A DNA stretch of 54,043 bases from CAZUSP01 sp964623505 (lineage in GTDB: Bacteria > Patescibacteriota > Minisyncoccia > Minisyncoccales > UBA1441). The stretch is from positions 1 to 54,043 of the forward strand of contig CAZUSP010000001.1 in assembly GCA_964623505.1 (NCBI GenBank), given 5' to 3'. Made by a program: the position numbers and the translations under genes. Positions within the stretch are counted from its first letter, which is position 1. Each line of letters opens with the position of its first letter. The notes under the pieces are model-generated. The model saw only the letters and a list, made by a program, of their open reading frames with translations. It did not search any database and was not told where the DNA came from. This document shows positions 40,717-48,320 of the stretch, in pieces.

Positions 40717-42777
40717 TCATTCCAGATGAACGGCGGTCTCCAAAAGACTTACTTTTTTCCTTAAAAGGGGATATTTCTTAAATAAAGGATCTTGATTGAT
40801 CAGGTCCCTGGCCGCTTGCCGGGTTCTGGCCACCAGATCAAGGTCTTTCAGGTTGGCCATGACCAGATCAGGCAGTCCCCACTGATTGGTTCCAGCCAGC
40901 GAGCCGGGGCCTCGGATAGAAAGATCTTTTTCGGCTAATTTAAATCCATTATGGCATTTAACCATAGCCGCCAGTCGGCGGGTTGATTCAATGTCCGGCG
41001 AGGTGATGAACAGAAAACAGTATGACCGGTGATTTGAGCGCCCAACTCGGCCCCTCATCTGGTGAAGCTGGGCCAGGCCAAACCTTTCCGCCCCTTCGAT
41101 GATCATGGCGGTGGCGTTGGGAATGTCAACGCCCACCTCGATAACCGAGGTAGTGACCAGAATATTGATCTTATTGGCTCGAAAGCTCTTTAAAATTCTT
41201 TGTTTTTCAGCAGCTTTCATCTGGCCGTGCAGTTTAGCCACCTTGAGGTCGGGGAATATGTCTTCCGACAGTTTCACATGCTCCCGGATAACCGTTTTCA
41301 CCTGTTCTTCTTCCGAGTCGGCTTCAATCCGGGGGCAGACCACAAAGGCCTGGCGGCCTTTTTCCACTTCTTGTTTGAGCCGCTGGTAGGCCCTTTGCCT
41401 TTGCCGGGGTTTGATTATTTCAGTTGCCACTTCGGCCCTTTCCTGAGGCTTTTCCTGAAGCAGAGAAAGATCCAGATCCCCATAGACGGTTAAAGCCAGG
41501 GTTCGGGGGATGGGGGTGGCGGTCATTGAGAGCAGATGGGGGCGCTCCCTTTGATCTGTTTTCATCAGTCGGGCTCTTTGACGAACACCAAAACGATGCT
41601 GTTCGTCAATGACCACCAAGGCCAGTTGGCGAAATTTAACTCTTTCTTGAATCAGAGCGTGGGTACCGATCAACAGGTCTATTTTGCCTTGTTTTAGCTC
41701 ATTCAAAACTTTTTCGGCCGAACTTTTTTTTGAACCCAGATAACATATTTCTCCGGTCAGCAGTCCGATTCGAACCGGAAAATCTTTCAAGAACTCTTGA
41801 AAGGTTTGGTGATGTTGCTGGGCCAGAACAGCCGTTGGCGCCATCAAGGCGGTCTGTTTTTTAGCCGCAGCCGTATTCAGGGCCGGAATCATCATCACGG
41901 CTGTCTTGCCGGAGCCAACGTCTCCTTCAAGCAGCCGGGACATCGGCTCGCCCTTGTCCATATCCTGGAGGATTCTCCAGGCGGCTGTTTTCTGACCGGG
42001 CGTCAGCTGAAAAGGAAGGGATGAGACGAATTTTCTGATCAAAGGAAGATCAATCGGGATCCGAACGGCCTGGTGTTTTTTGGTTTCCATCTTTACCTTT
42101 AAGGTTCTAAGATGAATGTAAAAAAGCTCTTCAAAGGCAAACCTTTGCCGGGCTTTTTCGGCCTTTTCAGTTGAGTCCGGGAAGTGGACCTGTTTTATCG
42201 ACTCTATCAGGCCGCCAAGATGGTTTTGTCTGATGATAGATTCAGGCAGCGGATCTTCGGCTTGATCGATCTGGTCGATCAAGCTCTTGATGATATACCT
42301 CAACCAGCGAGAGGTAACCCCGCGGCTTTCCGGATAAATCGGGACAATTCGGCCGGCGTGGACCGGCGAGTTCTTTGCTTTTTCCACCGATGGGCTGGCC
42401 AGATAGAGGGCCCCCTTCTTTTCTGATATTTTGCCGGCCAAAATAACCTCCTGGTTGTCGATCTGATTGATCAGGTAGGGTTGATTGAACCAGACCACCT
42501 TGATCGATCCGGTTTGGTCAGTCAGAACGGCTTCGGTGATGATTAATTTTCTCCGAAAAACGGGATTGTTTTTCATTTCGGTGACGACTCCCCGCAGACA
42601 GGCCTTTTCGCCCAGCTTGACCTGGTCGGTTGTTTTTAAGTTGGAAAAATCCTCATAGCGGTGAGGAAAATAGCGGAGCAGATCTTCGGCTGTATATATC
42701 TCCATCTGGGCCAGCTTCTGCTGGTGTCTGGTGCCAATTCTGGGCAGATCTTTAGTTTCGGTGTTTAAGTCAATCAT
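40717..42777 (-). CDS. recG: ATP-dependent DNA helicase RecG
   Basis: 686 residues from the ATG at 42777 (MIDLNTETKDLPRIG). A wedge/OB domain (VKLGEKACLRGVVTEMKNN) is followed by the helicase motifs: Walker A LEGDVGSGKTAV, TALMAPTAVLAQQHHQTF, DEQHRFGVRQR, SMTATPIPRT, VVTTSVIEVGVDIPNA-like segment and QMRGRVGRSNHRSYC. It remodels stalled forks and branched DNA. An open frame extends upstream to 43146 but only covers the neighbouring small gene and terminator, so it is not used. Confidence 0.97.
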   Translation of the reverse strand: MIDLNTETKDLPRIGTRHQQKLAQMEIYTAEDLLRYFPHRYEDFSNLKTTDQVKLGEKACLRGVVTEMKNNPVFRRKLIITEAVLTDQTGSIKVVWFNQPYLINQIDNQEVILAGKISEKKGALYLASPSVEKAKNSPVHAGRIVPIYPESRGVTSRWLRYIIKSLIDQIDQAEDPLPESIIRQNHLGGLIESIKQVHFPDSTEKAEKARQRFAFEELFYIHLRTLKVKMETKKHQAVRIPIDLPLIRKFVSSLPFQLTPGQKTAAWRILQDMDKGEPMSRLLEGDVGSGKTAVMMIPALNTAAAKKQTALMAPTAVLAQQHHQTFQEFLKDFPVRIGLLTGEICYLGSKKSSAEKVLNELKQGKIDLLIGTHALIQERVKFRQLALVVIDEQHRFGVRQRARLMKTDQRERPHLLSMTATPIPRTLALTVYGDLDLSLLQEKPQERAEVATEIIKPRQRQRAYQRLKQEVEKGRQAFVVCPRIEADSEEEQVKTVIREHVKLSEDIFPDLKVAKLHGQMKAAEKQRILKSFRANKINILVTTSVIEVGVDIPNATAMIIEGAERFGLAQLHQMRGRVGRSNHRSYCFLFITSPDIESTRRLAAMVKCHNGFKLAEKDLSIRGPGSLAGTNQWGLPDLVMANLKDLDLVARTRQAARDLINQDPLFKKYPLLRKKVSLLETAVHLE

Positions 42778-42799
42778 CACTGGTTTTATTATAGCATTG

Positions 42800-42858
42800 A
42801 AAAAGAAAAACCCCGCTGTTGAGAACAGCGACCAAACCTTGGTCATCTCAACGCGGGG
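42800..42858 (-). terminator. Intrinsic terminator of the 42861-43169 gene
   Basis: On the minus strand CCCCGCGTTGAGA pairs with TCTCAACAGCGGGG (42811-42858) followed by TTTTTCTTTTT. It ends the small gene just before recG. Confidence 0.85.
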
Positions 42859-42860
42859 AA

Positions 42861-43169
42861 CTAATTTCTCCACCACCACCAACAGACGGCGGCGAACCCG
42901 ATGGCCGACAGGATCGCCAGGGTGGCGTCCCACCCGCTCGGCCCGATGACTAAAGCCTGAATAAAGAACCCGGCGAGTATGCCGGCCGCGGTCCCGGCTA
43001 TCCACCGCCTCCAGTGGAGGGCGACGACGCCGAGAACGACTGTCGTCATCAGGGCGCTGGCGGTCAGGCCATTCGCCCAACCCGGGGACTGGTCCAGCCC
43101 CCAGGCCATGAAAGCGGGGACCAGGATTACAGCTCCAACCATCCACAACACCCAGGCATGCTTTTTCAT
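42861..43169 (-). CDS. Small membrane protein, 3-4 helices
   Basis: 102 residues from the ATG at 43169, preceded by AAGGAGGAGGG. Helices: VLWMVGAVILVPAFMAWGL, LTASALMTTVVLGVVALHW, IAGTAAGILAGFFIQALVIG and TLAILSAIGFAAVCWWWW. Promoter TTGACA-17-TATCGT lies upstream on the minus strand. Ends within a terminator. No recognised family. Confidence 0.72.
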   Translation of the reverse strand: MKKHAWVLWMVGAVILVPAFMAWGLDQSPGWANGLTASALMTTVVLGVVALHWRRWIAGTAAGILAGFFIQALVIGPSGWDATLAILSAIGFAAVCWWWWRN

Positions 43170-43304
43170 GAGCTTTCCCTCCTCCTTAGAATAAATTACG
43201 ATAACATATATACATTTATTTGTCAAGAAGTTGGATTGTCCTTAATCAGATTTGTGTTAAAATTCAAAGCAGTCAGCGGATGTTTTTAAATAACAGCTCC
43301 AAAC

Positions 43305-44591
43305 ATGAAATATAATAAAAAAGAAGTTATCAACATTATCGGTCTGGTGCTGGTTATGATGGCGGCCTTCTTTTTCCTTCGTTATTGGCCGGTCGACGCG
43401 CCCACCCGGCCAACCCCTCCGGTTTCAGAGAATCCGGAGCCAAATCAGACAACGACTGATCTGAAGAGCCAGAAAGAGGTGGCCGAAAGCATTAATCGGT
43501 TTGCTTTTGATCTTTACTCTCTTTATCGGGAGCAAAAAGGAAATATCTTTTTCTCTCCTTATAGCATCACCACCGCCCTGGCGATGACCCATGAGGGGGC
43601 CAGGGGAGAGACGGCCCAAGAGATGGAAAAGGTCTTTTATCTGCCAAGCCAGGAGGTGCGCCATCCCGGTTTTCAGGGCCTTTATCAGAATCTGAATCGC
43701 TCTGGTTCTGGATATGAGTTAAGCGCGGCCAATGCTCTCTGGCCGGAACAGAGTCATTCTTTTAGGGATGACTACTTTGAGCTGGTTGAACATTATTATG
43801 GGGGGCGGGCCTCTCGGCTGGATTTCAGGAATCAGCCGGAGCAGTCCCGGCTGACCATTAATCGCTGGGTTGAGCAGAAAACCAAAGACAAGATCAAGGA
43901 TCTTATCCCGGCGGGCTTGATCGATTCTTTGACCCGGCTGGTCTTGACCAGCGCCATTTATTTTAAAGGAAGTTGGTTGAGGGAGTTTGATCCTGATCTG
44001 ACGCGGTCAGCTGATTTTTATCCGGCCCAAGGAGGCTCGGCCAAGGTTCCGATGATGGTTCGAACCGACGACGAGGCTATTTTTGATTATTTCGAGACGG
44101 ATGATCTTCAGGTTGTTTCCTTACCTTATCGGGGTGAAGAGCTGGCCATGACCATATTGCTGCCCAAACAAGGAAAATTAGAGAACTTTGAGGCCGGTTT
44201 AGATTATGAAAAAATAATCAGTTATCGGCCGATGCTTTCCCGGCAGAGAGTTGATCTATTCCTGCCTCGTTTCAAATTTGAAACCAAATATTTTATGGCT
44301 GATGATCTGGCGGCAATGGGCATGCCGCTGGCTTTTACCGGCCGGGCTGATTTTTCCGGGATAACTGGGCAACCCGATCTTTACATCAGCTCGGTGATCC
44401 ATCAGGCCTTTGTCGAGGTCAATGAAGAGGGGACCGAGGCGGCTGCGGCTACCGGCGTGATCATGAAAGAGGTGGCCATGATGCAGGTTCCTGTTTTTAA
44501 AGCCGACCGTCCTTTTATCTTTTTGATTGAACATTTGGCGACCGGCACGATATTATTCATGGGTCGGGTCAGCGATCCGTCCGGCGATTGA
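43305..44591 (+). CDS. Membrane-anchored serpin (serine protease inhibitor)
   Basis: 428 residues. An N-terminal helix (residues 9-27) and a Pro-rich linker precede a full serpin domain: NIFFSPYSITTALAMTHEGA, LTSAIYFKGSW, and the reactive-loop hinge EEGTEAAAATG at residues 374-384, whose small residues mark an inhibitory serpin. Counting from the hinge places P1 near Val 390 (KEVAMM), suggesting an elastase- or subtilisin-like target. FKADRPFIFLIEH and GRVSDP close the fold. It probably shields the cell surface from proteases. Single gene. Confidence 0.93.
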   Translation: MKYNKKEVINIIGLVLVMMAAFFFLRYWPVDAPTRPTPPVSENPEPNQTTTDLKSQKEVAESINRFAFDLYSLYREQKGNIFFSPYSITTALAMTHEGARGETAQEMEKVFYLPSQEVRHPGFQGLYQNLNRSGSGYELSAANALWPEQSHSFRDDYFELVEHYYGGRASRLDFRNQPEQSRLTINRWVEQKTKDKIKDLIPAGLIDSLTRLVLTSAIYFKGSWLREFDPDLTRSADFYPAQGGSAKVPMMVRTDDEAIFDYFETDDLQVVSLPYRGEELAMTILLPKQGKLENFEAGLDYEKIISYRPMLSRQRVDLFLPRFKFETKYFMADDLAAMGMPLAFTGRADFSGITGQPDLYISSVIHQAFVEVNEEGTEAAAATGVIMKEVAMMQVPVFKADRPFIFLIEHLATGTILFMGRVSDPSGD

Positions 44592-44631
44592 AAATTCGTT
44601 TCTTTTTATTTAGCGGATTAAAAAGAACAGA

Positions 44632-44651
44632 CCGCCGGAACGTTCCGGCGG
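44632..44651 (-). terminator. Palindromic terminator of the 44713-45036 gene
   Basis: A perfect 20-bp palindrome centred on AACGTT between CCGCCGG arms; on the minus strand it is followed by TCTGTTCTTTTT. Confidence 0.7.
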
Positions 44652-44712
44652 CCACGGTTGCACTGGTTGTCCGTCATTCTCGGGACAAATGATGGAGTGT
44701 CGGAAGCCCTTT

Positions 44713-45036
44713 TCAGGCTGGCTGCGGCTGAAACAATGGATTGGCGGCTGACAGCAGGCTGGGGTGGAGCAGAATAGTGATCTGCTCGCCCGGGGCGGAG
44801 ATCACTATTCGGCCGGGTCGGCCATACTCCGCCTGATGGATGATGCCGGGAAAATCCACCAGGATTTCAGGGAGCAGAAGGTTGATCTGCTGCTCCGTCA
44901 GGCTTGTGTGTCTGCCAGTTCTGGCCGCGATATGAACTCGACAGGACCGGAAGCCGGCGGTGAAATACGTCTTCATCCGCACCATCTCGATTCGCGGGGA
45001 ATCGAGCAGCGCCCTTAGCACCTTTTCCAAGAGCAT
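44713..45036 (-). CDS. Small protein of unknown function
   Basis: 107 residues. AAAGGAGG lies 4 bases before the ATG at 45036 and a hairpin terminator follows, so it is an independent unit. Sequence is Leu/Ile-rich with a mixed alpha/beta look (LLEKVLRALLDSPRIEM, GRIVISAPGEQITILLHP). No domain recognised. Same architecture as 39731, 40215, 42861. Confidence 0.65.
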   Translation of the reverse strand: MLLEKVLRALLDSPRIEMVRMKTYFTAGFRSCRVHIAARTGRHTSLTEQQINLLLPEILVDFPGIIHQAEYGRPGRIVISAPGEQITILLHPSLLSAANPLFQPQPA

Positions 45037-45115
45037 CTTGCCTCCTTTGAATCTTGATTATAAATAAGCACGTAAACATCGGCAAGTCAAGGTTGACAGA
45101 TTATTTTTAGTATAG

Positions 45116-45141
45116 AAAAACCAGAGCATACCACGCTCCGG
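45116..45141 (-). terminator. Intrinsic terminator of the 45150-45500 gene
   Basis: Minus strand CCGGAGC, 7-base loop, GCTCTGG, then TTTTTC. Confidence 0.7.
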
Positions 45142-45149
45142 CGGCGGCT

Positions 45150-45500
45150 TCAGCTGCATCTCCTCAAGAAATACTCCCACTCTTCCCAGAATAGGTGGAT
45201 TGGGTTCTTCCGGGCCACTTCCTCGGTTGGATGGGCCCAGACAACGACCACCTGATTCCAGTCGCGGAATATCAGGCAGCCGAACCAGACTCCCTGCCAG
45301 TCAGTTTTGAAACCGATGCGGCGGGGCTCGAGGCCGGGAAGGCTGATTGCTTCCAACGCTTCCTCCAGGGTCTTGATCGAAATGCCTTCGTGGCGGGGGA
45401 TTATCATGACATGGATGATCTCGTCGACCGCATGGCAGCCGATCAGGACCACTTTTTCCGGCCGATTAATTCTTTCCAGGACCGAGATATTGAGGACCAG
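45150..45500 (-). CDS. Small protein of unknown function with a possible CTG start
   Basis: About 117 residues. The only good ribosome site in the frame is AAGGAGGAG at 45502-45510; the codon 1 base or so after it is CTG at 45500, followed by VLNISVLERINRPEKVVLIG. No ATG or GTG is suitably placed; the frame stays open to 45584. The protein body (EALEAISLPGLEPRRIGF, WNQVVVVWAHPTEE) is well formed. Function unknown; start uncertain. Confidence 0.55.
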   Translation of the reverse strand: MVLNISVLERINRPEKVVLIGCHAVDEIIHVMIIPRHEGISIKTLEEALEAISLPGLEPRRIGFKTDWQGVWFGCLIFRDWNQVVVVWAHPTEEVARKNPIHLFWEEWEYFLRRCS

Positions 45501-45513
45501 ACTCCTCCTTATT

Positions 45514-45745
45514 TTACCAGTGATGCGAGCCGATGACCTCTTTCGCCTTAAGTGGCCGTGAATGCGTGGGGAGCAAGAAAACAATCACGATCTGGGGGTC
45601 GCCAAAGGTTAATTGTCCCGCCCCGGGATGCCGGCCTGATTCGTCTTTGAAGTCTTGACGGATCAGAGAACTGTTCCAGGAGCGTTGGCGTCTCATAGAC
45701 GACCACTTTTCTGACTGCCCGAACCAGACCAGCAGCTGGTCTCAT
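45514..45745 (-). pseudogene. Possible frameshifted small gene
   Basis: From the ATG at 45745 one frame reads MRPAAGLVRAVRKVVVYETP; another, open from about 45696 to 45514, reads WNSSLIRQDFKDESGRHPGA then GDPQIVIVFLLPTHSRP. Joined near 45670 they give a more protein-like 75-residue product. Either a small gene with a frameshift or two chance frames. Confidence 0.35.
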
Positions 45746-45842
45746 TATCTTATCCAGATGATTATAATAACTAACCGGTGTCAATATTATTTTCCATCTT
45801 TCTATGATAAAATAGCGCTTGTCTTTTGATTAAAATTAAACG

Positions 45843-46448
45843 ATGAAATTTTCTTTTTCTGAGATAAAAAAAATAAAGGTTCTTTACTCTCAAGAGCAGA
45901 TTCAACAGGTGGTCAAGAAGGCCGCGGCCCGGATCTCCGACCAGTATCGGCCGGTTTTGGCTGAAAAAGTTAAGCAAGGGGAGAAATTCAAACTTATTCT
46001 GGTGGCTGTTTTGAGCGGGGCGACCCGGTATCGCAACGACCTGGCCAACGAGATTGGCCGTCTCTGGGCCGAGGCCGGCTATTTTGGGTTCATTGAAGAG
46101 GACGAGATCTCGGTCTCAAGCTACCCCGACGGGGAACAGCCGAGCGAGATTCGTTTTCTGCTTGATACCAAGAGATCGATTGCCGGAGCTAATGTTATTT
46201 TGGTGGAAGACATTATCGACCGAGGCACCACGGCCTCCTGGGTGATGGAGATACTAAAGGCTAAAAAGCCCGACTCCCTTGATCTTTATGTTTTGATTGA
46301 CAAATCGCCCCGGCGGGAAAAACAGATCGCTCCCAGCCACACTGGTTTTAGCCTGGATCGGGATCTTTATGTTTTGGGTTATGGGCTCGATCTGGGCGGC
46401 CGCTTCCGGGACCTGCCTTTTATCGGTTATGCTGATCAGCGGAGTTGA
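45843..46448 (+). CDS. Phosphoribosyltransferase, hypoxanthine type
   Basis: 201 residues. The PRPP-binding motif is VILVEDIIDRGTTASWVMEI; an N-terminal LILVAVLSGATRYRNDLANE strand and DLYVLIDKSPRR and YVLGYGLDLGGRFRDLPFIG complete an HPRT-like fold. It probably salvages a purine base to its nucleotide. Base specificity cannot be read. Stand-alone gene. Confidence 0.88.
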   Translation: MKFSFSEIKKIKVLYSQEQIQQVVKKAAARISDQYRPVLAEKVKQGEKFKLILVAVLSGATRYRNDLANEIGRLWAEAGYFGFIEEDEISVSSYPDGEQPSEIRFLLDTKRSIAGANVILVEDIIDRGTTASWVMEILKAKKPDSLDLYVLIDKSPRREKQIAPSHTGFSLDRDLYVLGYGLDLGGRFRDLPFIGYADQRS

Positions 46449-46579
46449 TTTTTAAAAATGAGGTCACTCCGTTTATGGCAGTTGTTTGGTTAGTGGTCTT
46501 GTTAGATCCTAAACGGCCGGCTGTTTTTAAACTTCAACACAGCCCCAGGTCTCAATAGCGGGCGAGCGAGATAAGATTG

Positions 46580-46609
46580 AAAAAAGACGGCTGGTCCGGC
46601 TTCTTTTTT
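46580..46609 (-). terminator. Terminator after tRNA-Arg
   Basis: Minus strand AAAAAAGA and TCTTTTTT bracket a GC-rich core (AGCCGGACCAGCCG). It would end transcription downstream of the tRNA. Confidence 0.5.
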
Positions 46610-46613
46610 GTTG

Positions 46614-46686
46614 CGTCCTCGGCAGGATTTGAACCTGCGGCCTCTGCCTCCGCAGGGCAGCGCTCTATCCACTGAGCTACGAGGAC
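46614..46686 (-). tRNA. tRNA-Arg(GCG)
   Basis: 73 nt. Acceptor GTCCTCG pairs with CGAGGAC; D stem GCTC/GAGC; anticodon stem-loop CTGCC-CTGCGGA-GGCAG gives GCG; T stem GCAGG/CCTGC with loop TTCAAAT. CCA is not encoded (CAA follows the discriminator G). Most bacteria read CGN with an ACG anticodon converted to inosine; GCG is uncommon. Confidence 0.93.
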
Positions 46687-46730
46687 CCGATTCCAGATTA
46701 CTACATTTTTCAATAAAAACAAATCTCAAA

Positions 46731-46759
46731 TTGACAAAGAGGTAATGATGTGATATCTG
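46731..46759 (+). promoter_or_regulatory. Promoter of the 46844-47354 mini-operon
   Basis: TTGACA at 46731-46736, 17-bp spacer, TATCTG at 46754-46759. An AAGGAGGTGG follows at about 46778 but leads no convincing frame. Confidence 0.55.
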
Positions 46760-46843
46760 TCTAGTTATCGACCATTAAGGAGGTGGGTCGGGCAGACGTC
46801 TCGGGGGAGAAGAAAGTTGGTCGTTTTTGGACTGGAGGCGAAA

Positions 46844-47035
46844 ATGTCAGAGTACATACTTCCCAACGGGGAGCCGGTCACAGATCCGGTGGATTTTCTT
46901 CTTTTGTTGGCCGACTTTTTCTCGGACAGCCCGGTCGGACAAAGTCTTAAGACAGTGGCCAGGGAGTACGAGAAGATGTGTCCGGCTTGCAAAGACCAAG
47001 CCACGCTGGATATTCGAAACAGGTTCCGGGACTAG
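46844..47035 (+). CDS. 63-residue CxxC protein, unknown function
   Basis: GGAGGCG lies just before the ATG at 46844. Sequence SEYILPNGEPVTDPVDFLLL then a helix, SLKTVAREYEKMCPACKDQ with a CPAC pair. First gene of a three-gene mini-operon (46844, 47102, 47259) between one promoter and one terminator. Confidence 0.6.
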   Translation: MSEYILPNGEPVTDPVDFLLLLADFFSDSPVGQSLKTVAREYEKMCPACKDQATLDIRNRFRD

Positions 47036-47101
47036 GGCTCCTCTGGTTTTTTGCCTTAGTTGGAGCAAGGGCGTCTTTAATCAGGCAGATAAGGGGGAGC
47101 G

Positions 47102-47242
47102 GTGGTCTACGGACTAATGCTCGGGTATGTAGTCCTTTGTTGTCTGGTCTCGTCCAAACGGATCGAGCCGGATGCGGATCTGCTGTTCGCGGTCATGATC
47201 ATACCGGGCTTTCTATTAGCCATGTTCATGGCCCGCGGATAA
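47102..47242 (+). CDS. 46-residue single/double-helix membrane peptide
   Basis: GTG start after AAGGGGGAG. VVYGLMLGYVVLCCLV is a helix, a short charged turn (SSKRIEPDAD) follows, then LLFAVMIIPGFLLAMFMARG, a second helix. Too short for usual gene finders. Second gene of the mini-operon. Confidence 0.5.
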   Translation: MVYGLMLGYVVLCCLVSSKRIEPDADLLFAVMIIPGFLLAMFMARG

Positions 47243-47258
47243 AAGGGAGGCGGACATA

Positions 47259-47354
47259 ATTGAACGATTCTTCTTGGGAGGGTTTATCGTTATAGCCTTC
47301 GTCGTCTGGATGCTTTACTCCATCTGTCGTCGGCCGCCGAGAGGTTCGGGATAG
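47259..47354 (+). CDS. 31-residue membrane peptide with a non-AUG start
   Basis: GGGAGG at 47245-47250 is placed 8 bases before an ATT (47259) or 5 before an ATA (47256); no ATG, GTG or TTG is in position. The frame gives ERFFLGGFIVIAFVVWMLYS followed by a basic tail ICRRPPRGSG, a typical one-helix inside-positive peptide. ATT starts are known for infC and pcnB only. Terminator 20 bases on. Confidence 0.42.
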   Translation: MERFFLGGFIVIAFVVWMLYSICRRPPRGSG

Positions 47355-47373
47355 ATGAGTTGAGCGAAGAAGT

Positions 47374-47405
47374 GAGGGGCCCGCGGGAAGTTTCCGGGCC
47401 CCCTC
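47374..47405 (+). terminator. Hairpin ending the mini-operon
   Basis: GAGGGGCCCG and CGGGCCCCCTC form a strong stem; the tail TGTTCTC is weak. Confidence 0.6.
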
Positions 47406-47492
47406 TGTTCTCGCAACAGACCGTTGTCCGGTTCAGCTTGCTTCAATAGTTGCCATCTTGTTTATTTTTTGTTATAGTGGTTATTATTATTT

Positions 47493-48149
47493 ATGAGAAC
47501 TATGGATCAAAGAGATTTTATTAGATTAACCGCCGCTCTTTATCGGGTGACGGAAGACCTTCCCGACCTGGAGCCCCTCAAGCCCGGTCTAAGAGAGTGG
47601 GGGCTTAAGGTTTTAACTACTCTCCTGCCCTATCGCTTTTTGGCTGAAACCGATATTGATGTCGAGACGGCGGACGAGGGTCTCAAAGCGGTTCAAACCT
47701 TGAGATGTTTAATGGAAGTGTCTCAGGGACAGCGCTGGATTGATCAGGTCAATTTGCTTTTGCTGGATCAAGAGTACAGCCGGCTGGAAGATCTGCTCAA
47801 AGACATAGTGAGTCGATTAGAGGGGTCGGAAGAAGAGACTGAGAGAGAGATTAGAAGAGGACCGATTCCGATGAGACCCAATGTCACCTATAATCTCAAC
47901 TCTCCCCCCGCCGACGCTCAATTCGATCATTTTGAGCCGGTCGCTTCGGCCAACCGGCAGGGCAAGATTCTGGAGATGATCCGCCACCAGCCCCGGATTC
48001 AGATGAGGCAGATACAGGAGAAACTAAACAATGTCACCTCAAGGACTCTGCGCCGGGATCTCGACAGCTTGGTGCGGCAGGGGAAGATAACCCGGATTGG
48101 TCGAGGAACGGGCACCTATTATCAGATGAATTTTGTGGATAACTCCTGA
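47493..48149 (+). CDS. Protein with a C-terminal DeoR-like winged helix-turn-helix
   Basis: 218 residues. The N-terminal 150 residues are helical with no known domain (RDFIRLTAALYRVTEDLPDL). The last 65 form a DNA-binding winged helix: RQGKILEMIRHQPRIQMRQI, SRTLRRDLDSLVRQGKITRI, GRGTGTYYQM. Between this gene and the sigma gene is a cluster of GGACAT-type repeats, a plausible operator. Transcription regulator by inference. Confidence 0.78.
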   Translation: MRTMDQRDFIRLTAALYRVTEDLPDLEPLKPGLREWGLKVLTTLLPYRFLAETDIDVETADEGLKAVQTLRCLMEVSQGQRWIDQVNLLLLDQEYSRLEDLLKDIVSRLEGSEEETEREIRRGPIPMRPNVTYNLNSPPADAQFDHFEPVASANRQGKILEMIRHQPRIQMRQIQEKLNNVTSRTLRRDLDSLVRQGKITRIGRGTGTYYQMNFVDNS

Positions 48150-48156
48150 ATAAACC

Positions 48157-48318
48157 CGGACTTAAGCGGACATATCCATTGTCCTTTAATCGGACACAAT
48201 GCCAGGTGTTTATAAGGATTGCGGACATGTCCATTTGTTTATTAAATGACCTTTGGCTCAGTTTATGGATAATTTGTTAGTAATTACGGATATAATATCA
48301 ATTAAGAACTGCGGACAG
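48157..48318. promoter_or_regulatory. Cluster of GGACAT-type repeats between the HTH and sigma genes
   Basis: Copies include CCGGACTT, GCGGACATATCC, ATTGTCC, CGGACACAAT, the perfect palindrome GGACATGTCC (48223-48232) and GCGGACAG just before the sigma ATG. Similar words occur at 31743-31784. Likely protein-binding sites; the adjacent HTH protein is the obvious candidate. Confidence 0.5.
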
Positions 48319-48320
48319 AG

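Noticed and set aside
42778..43146. N-terminal extension of recG (about 123 residues)
   Set aside because: It covers a terminator and a small gene on another frame; conserved RecG sequence begins at 42777.
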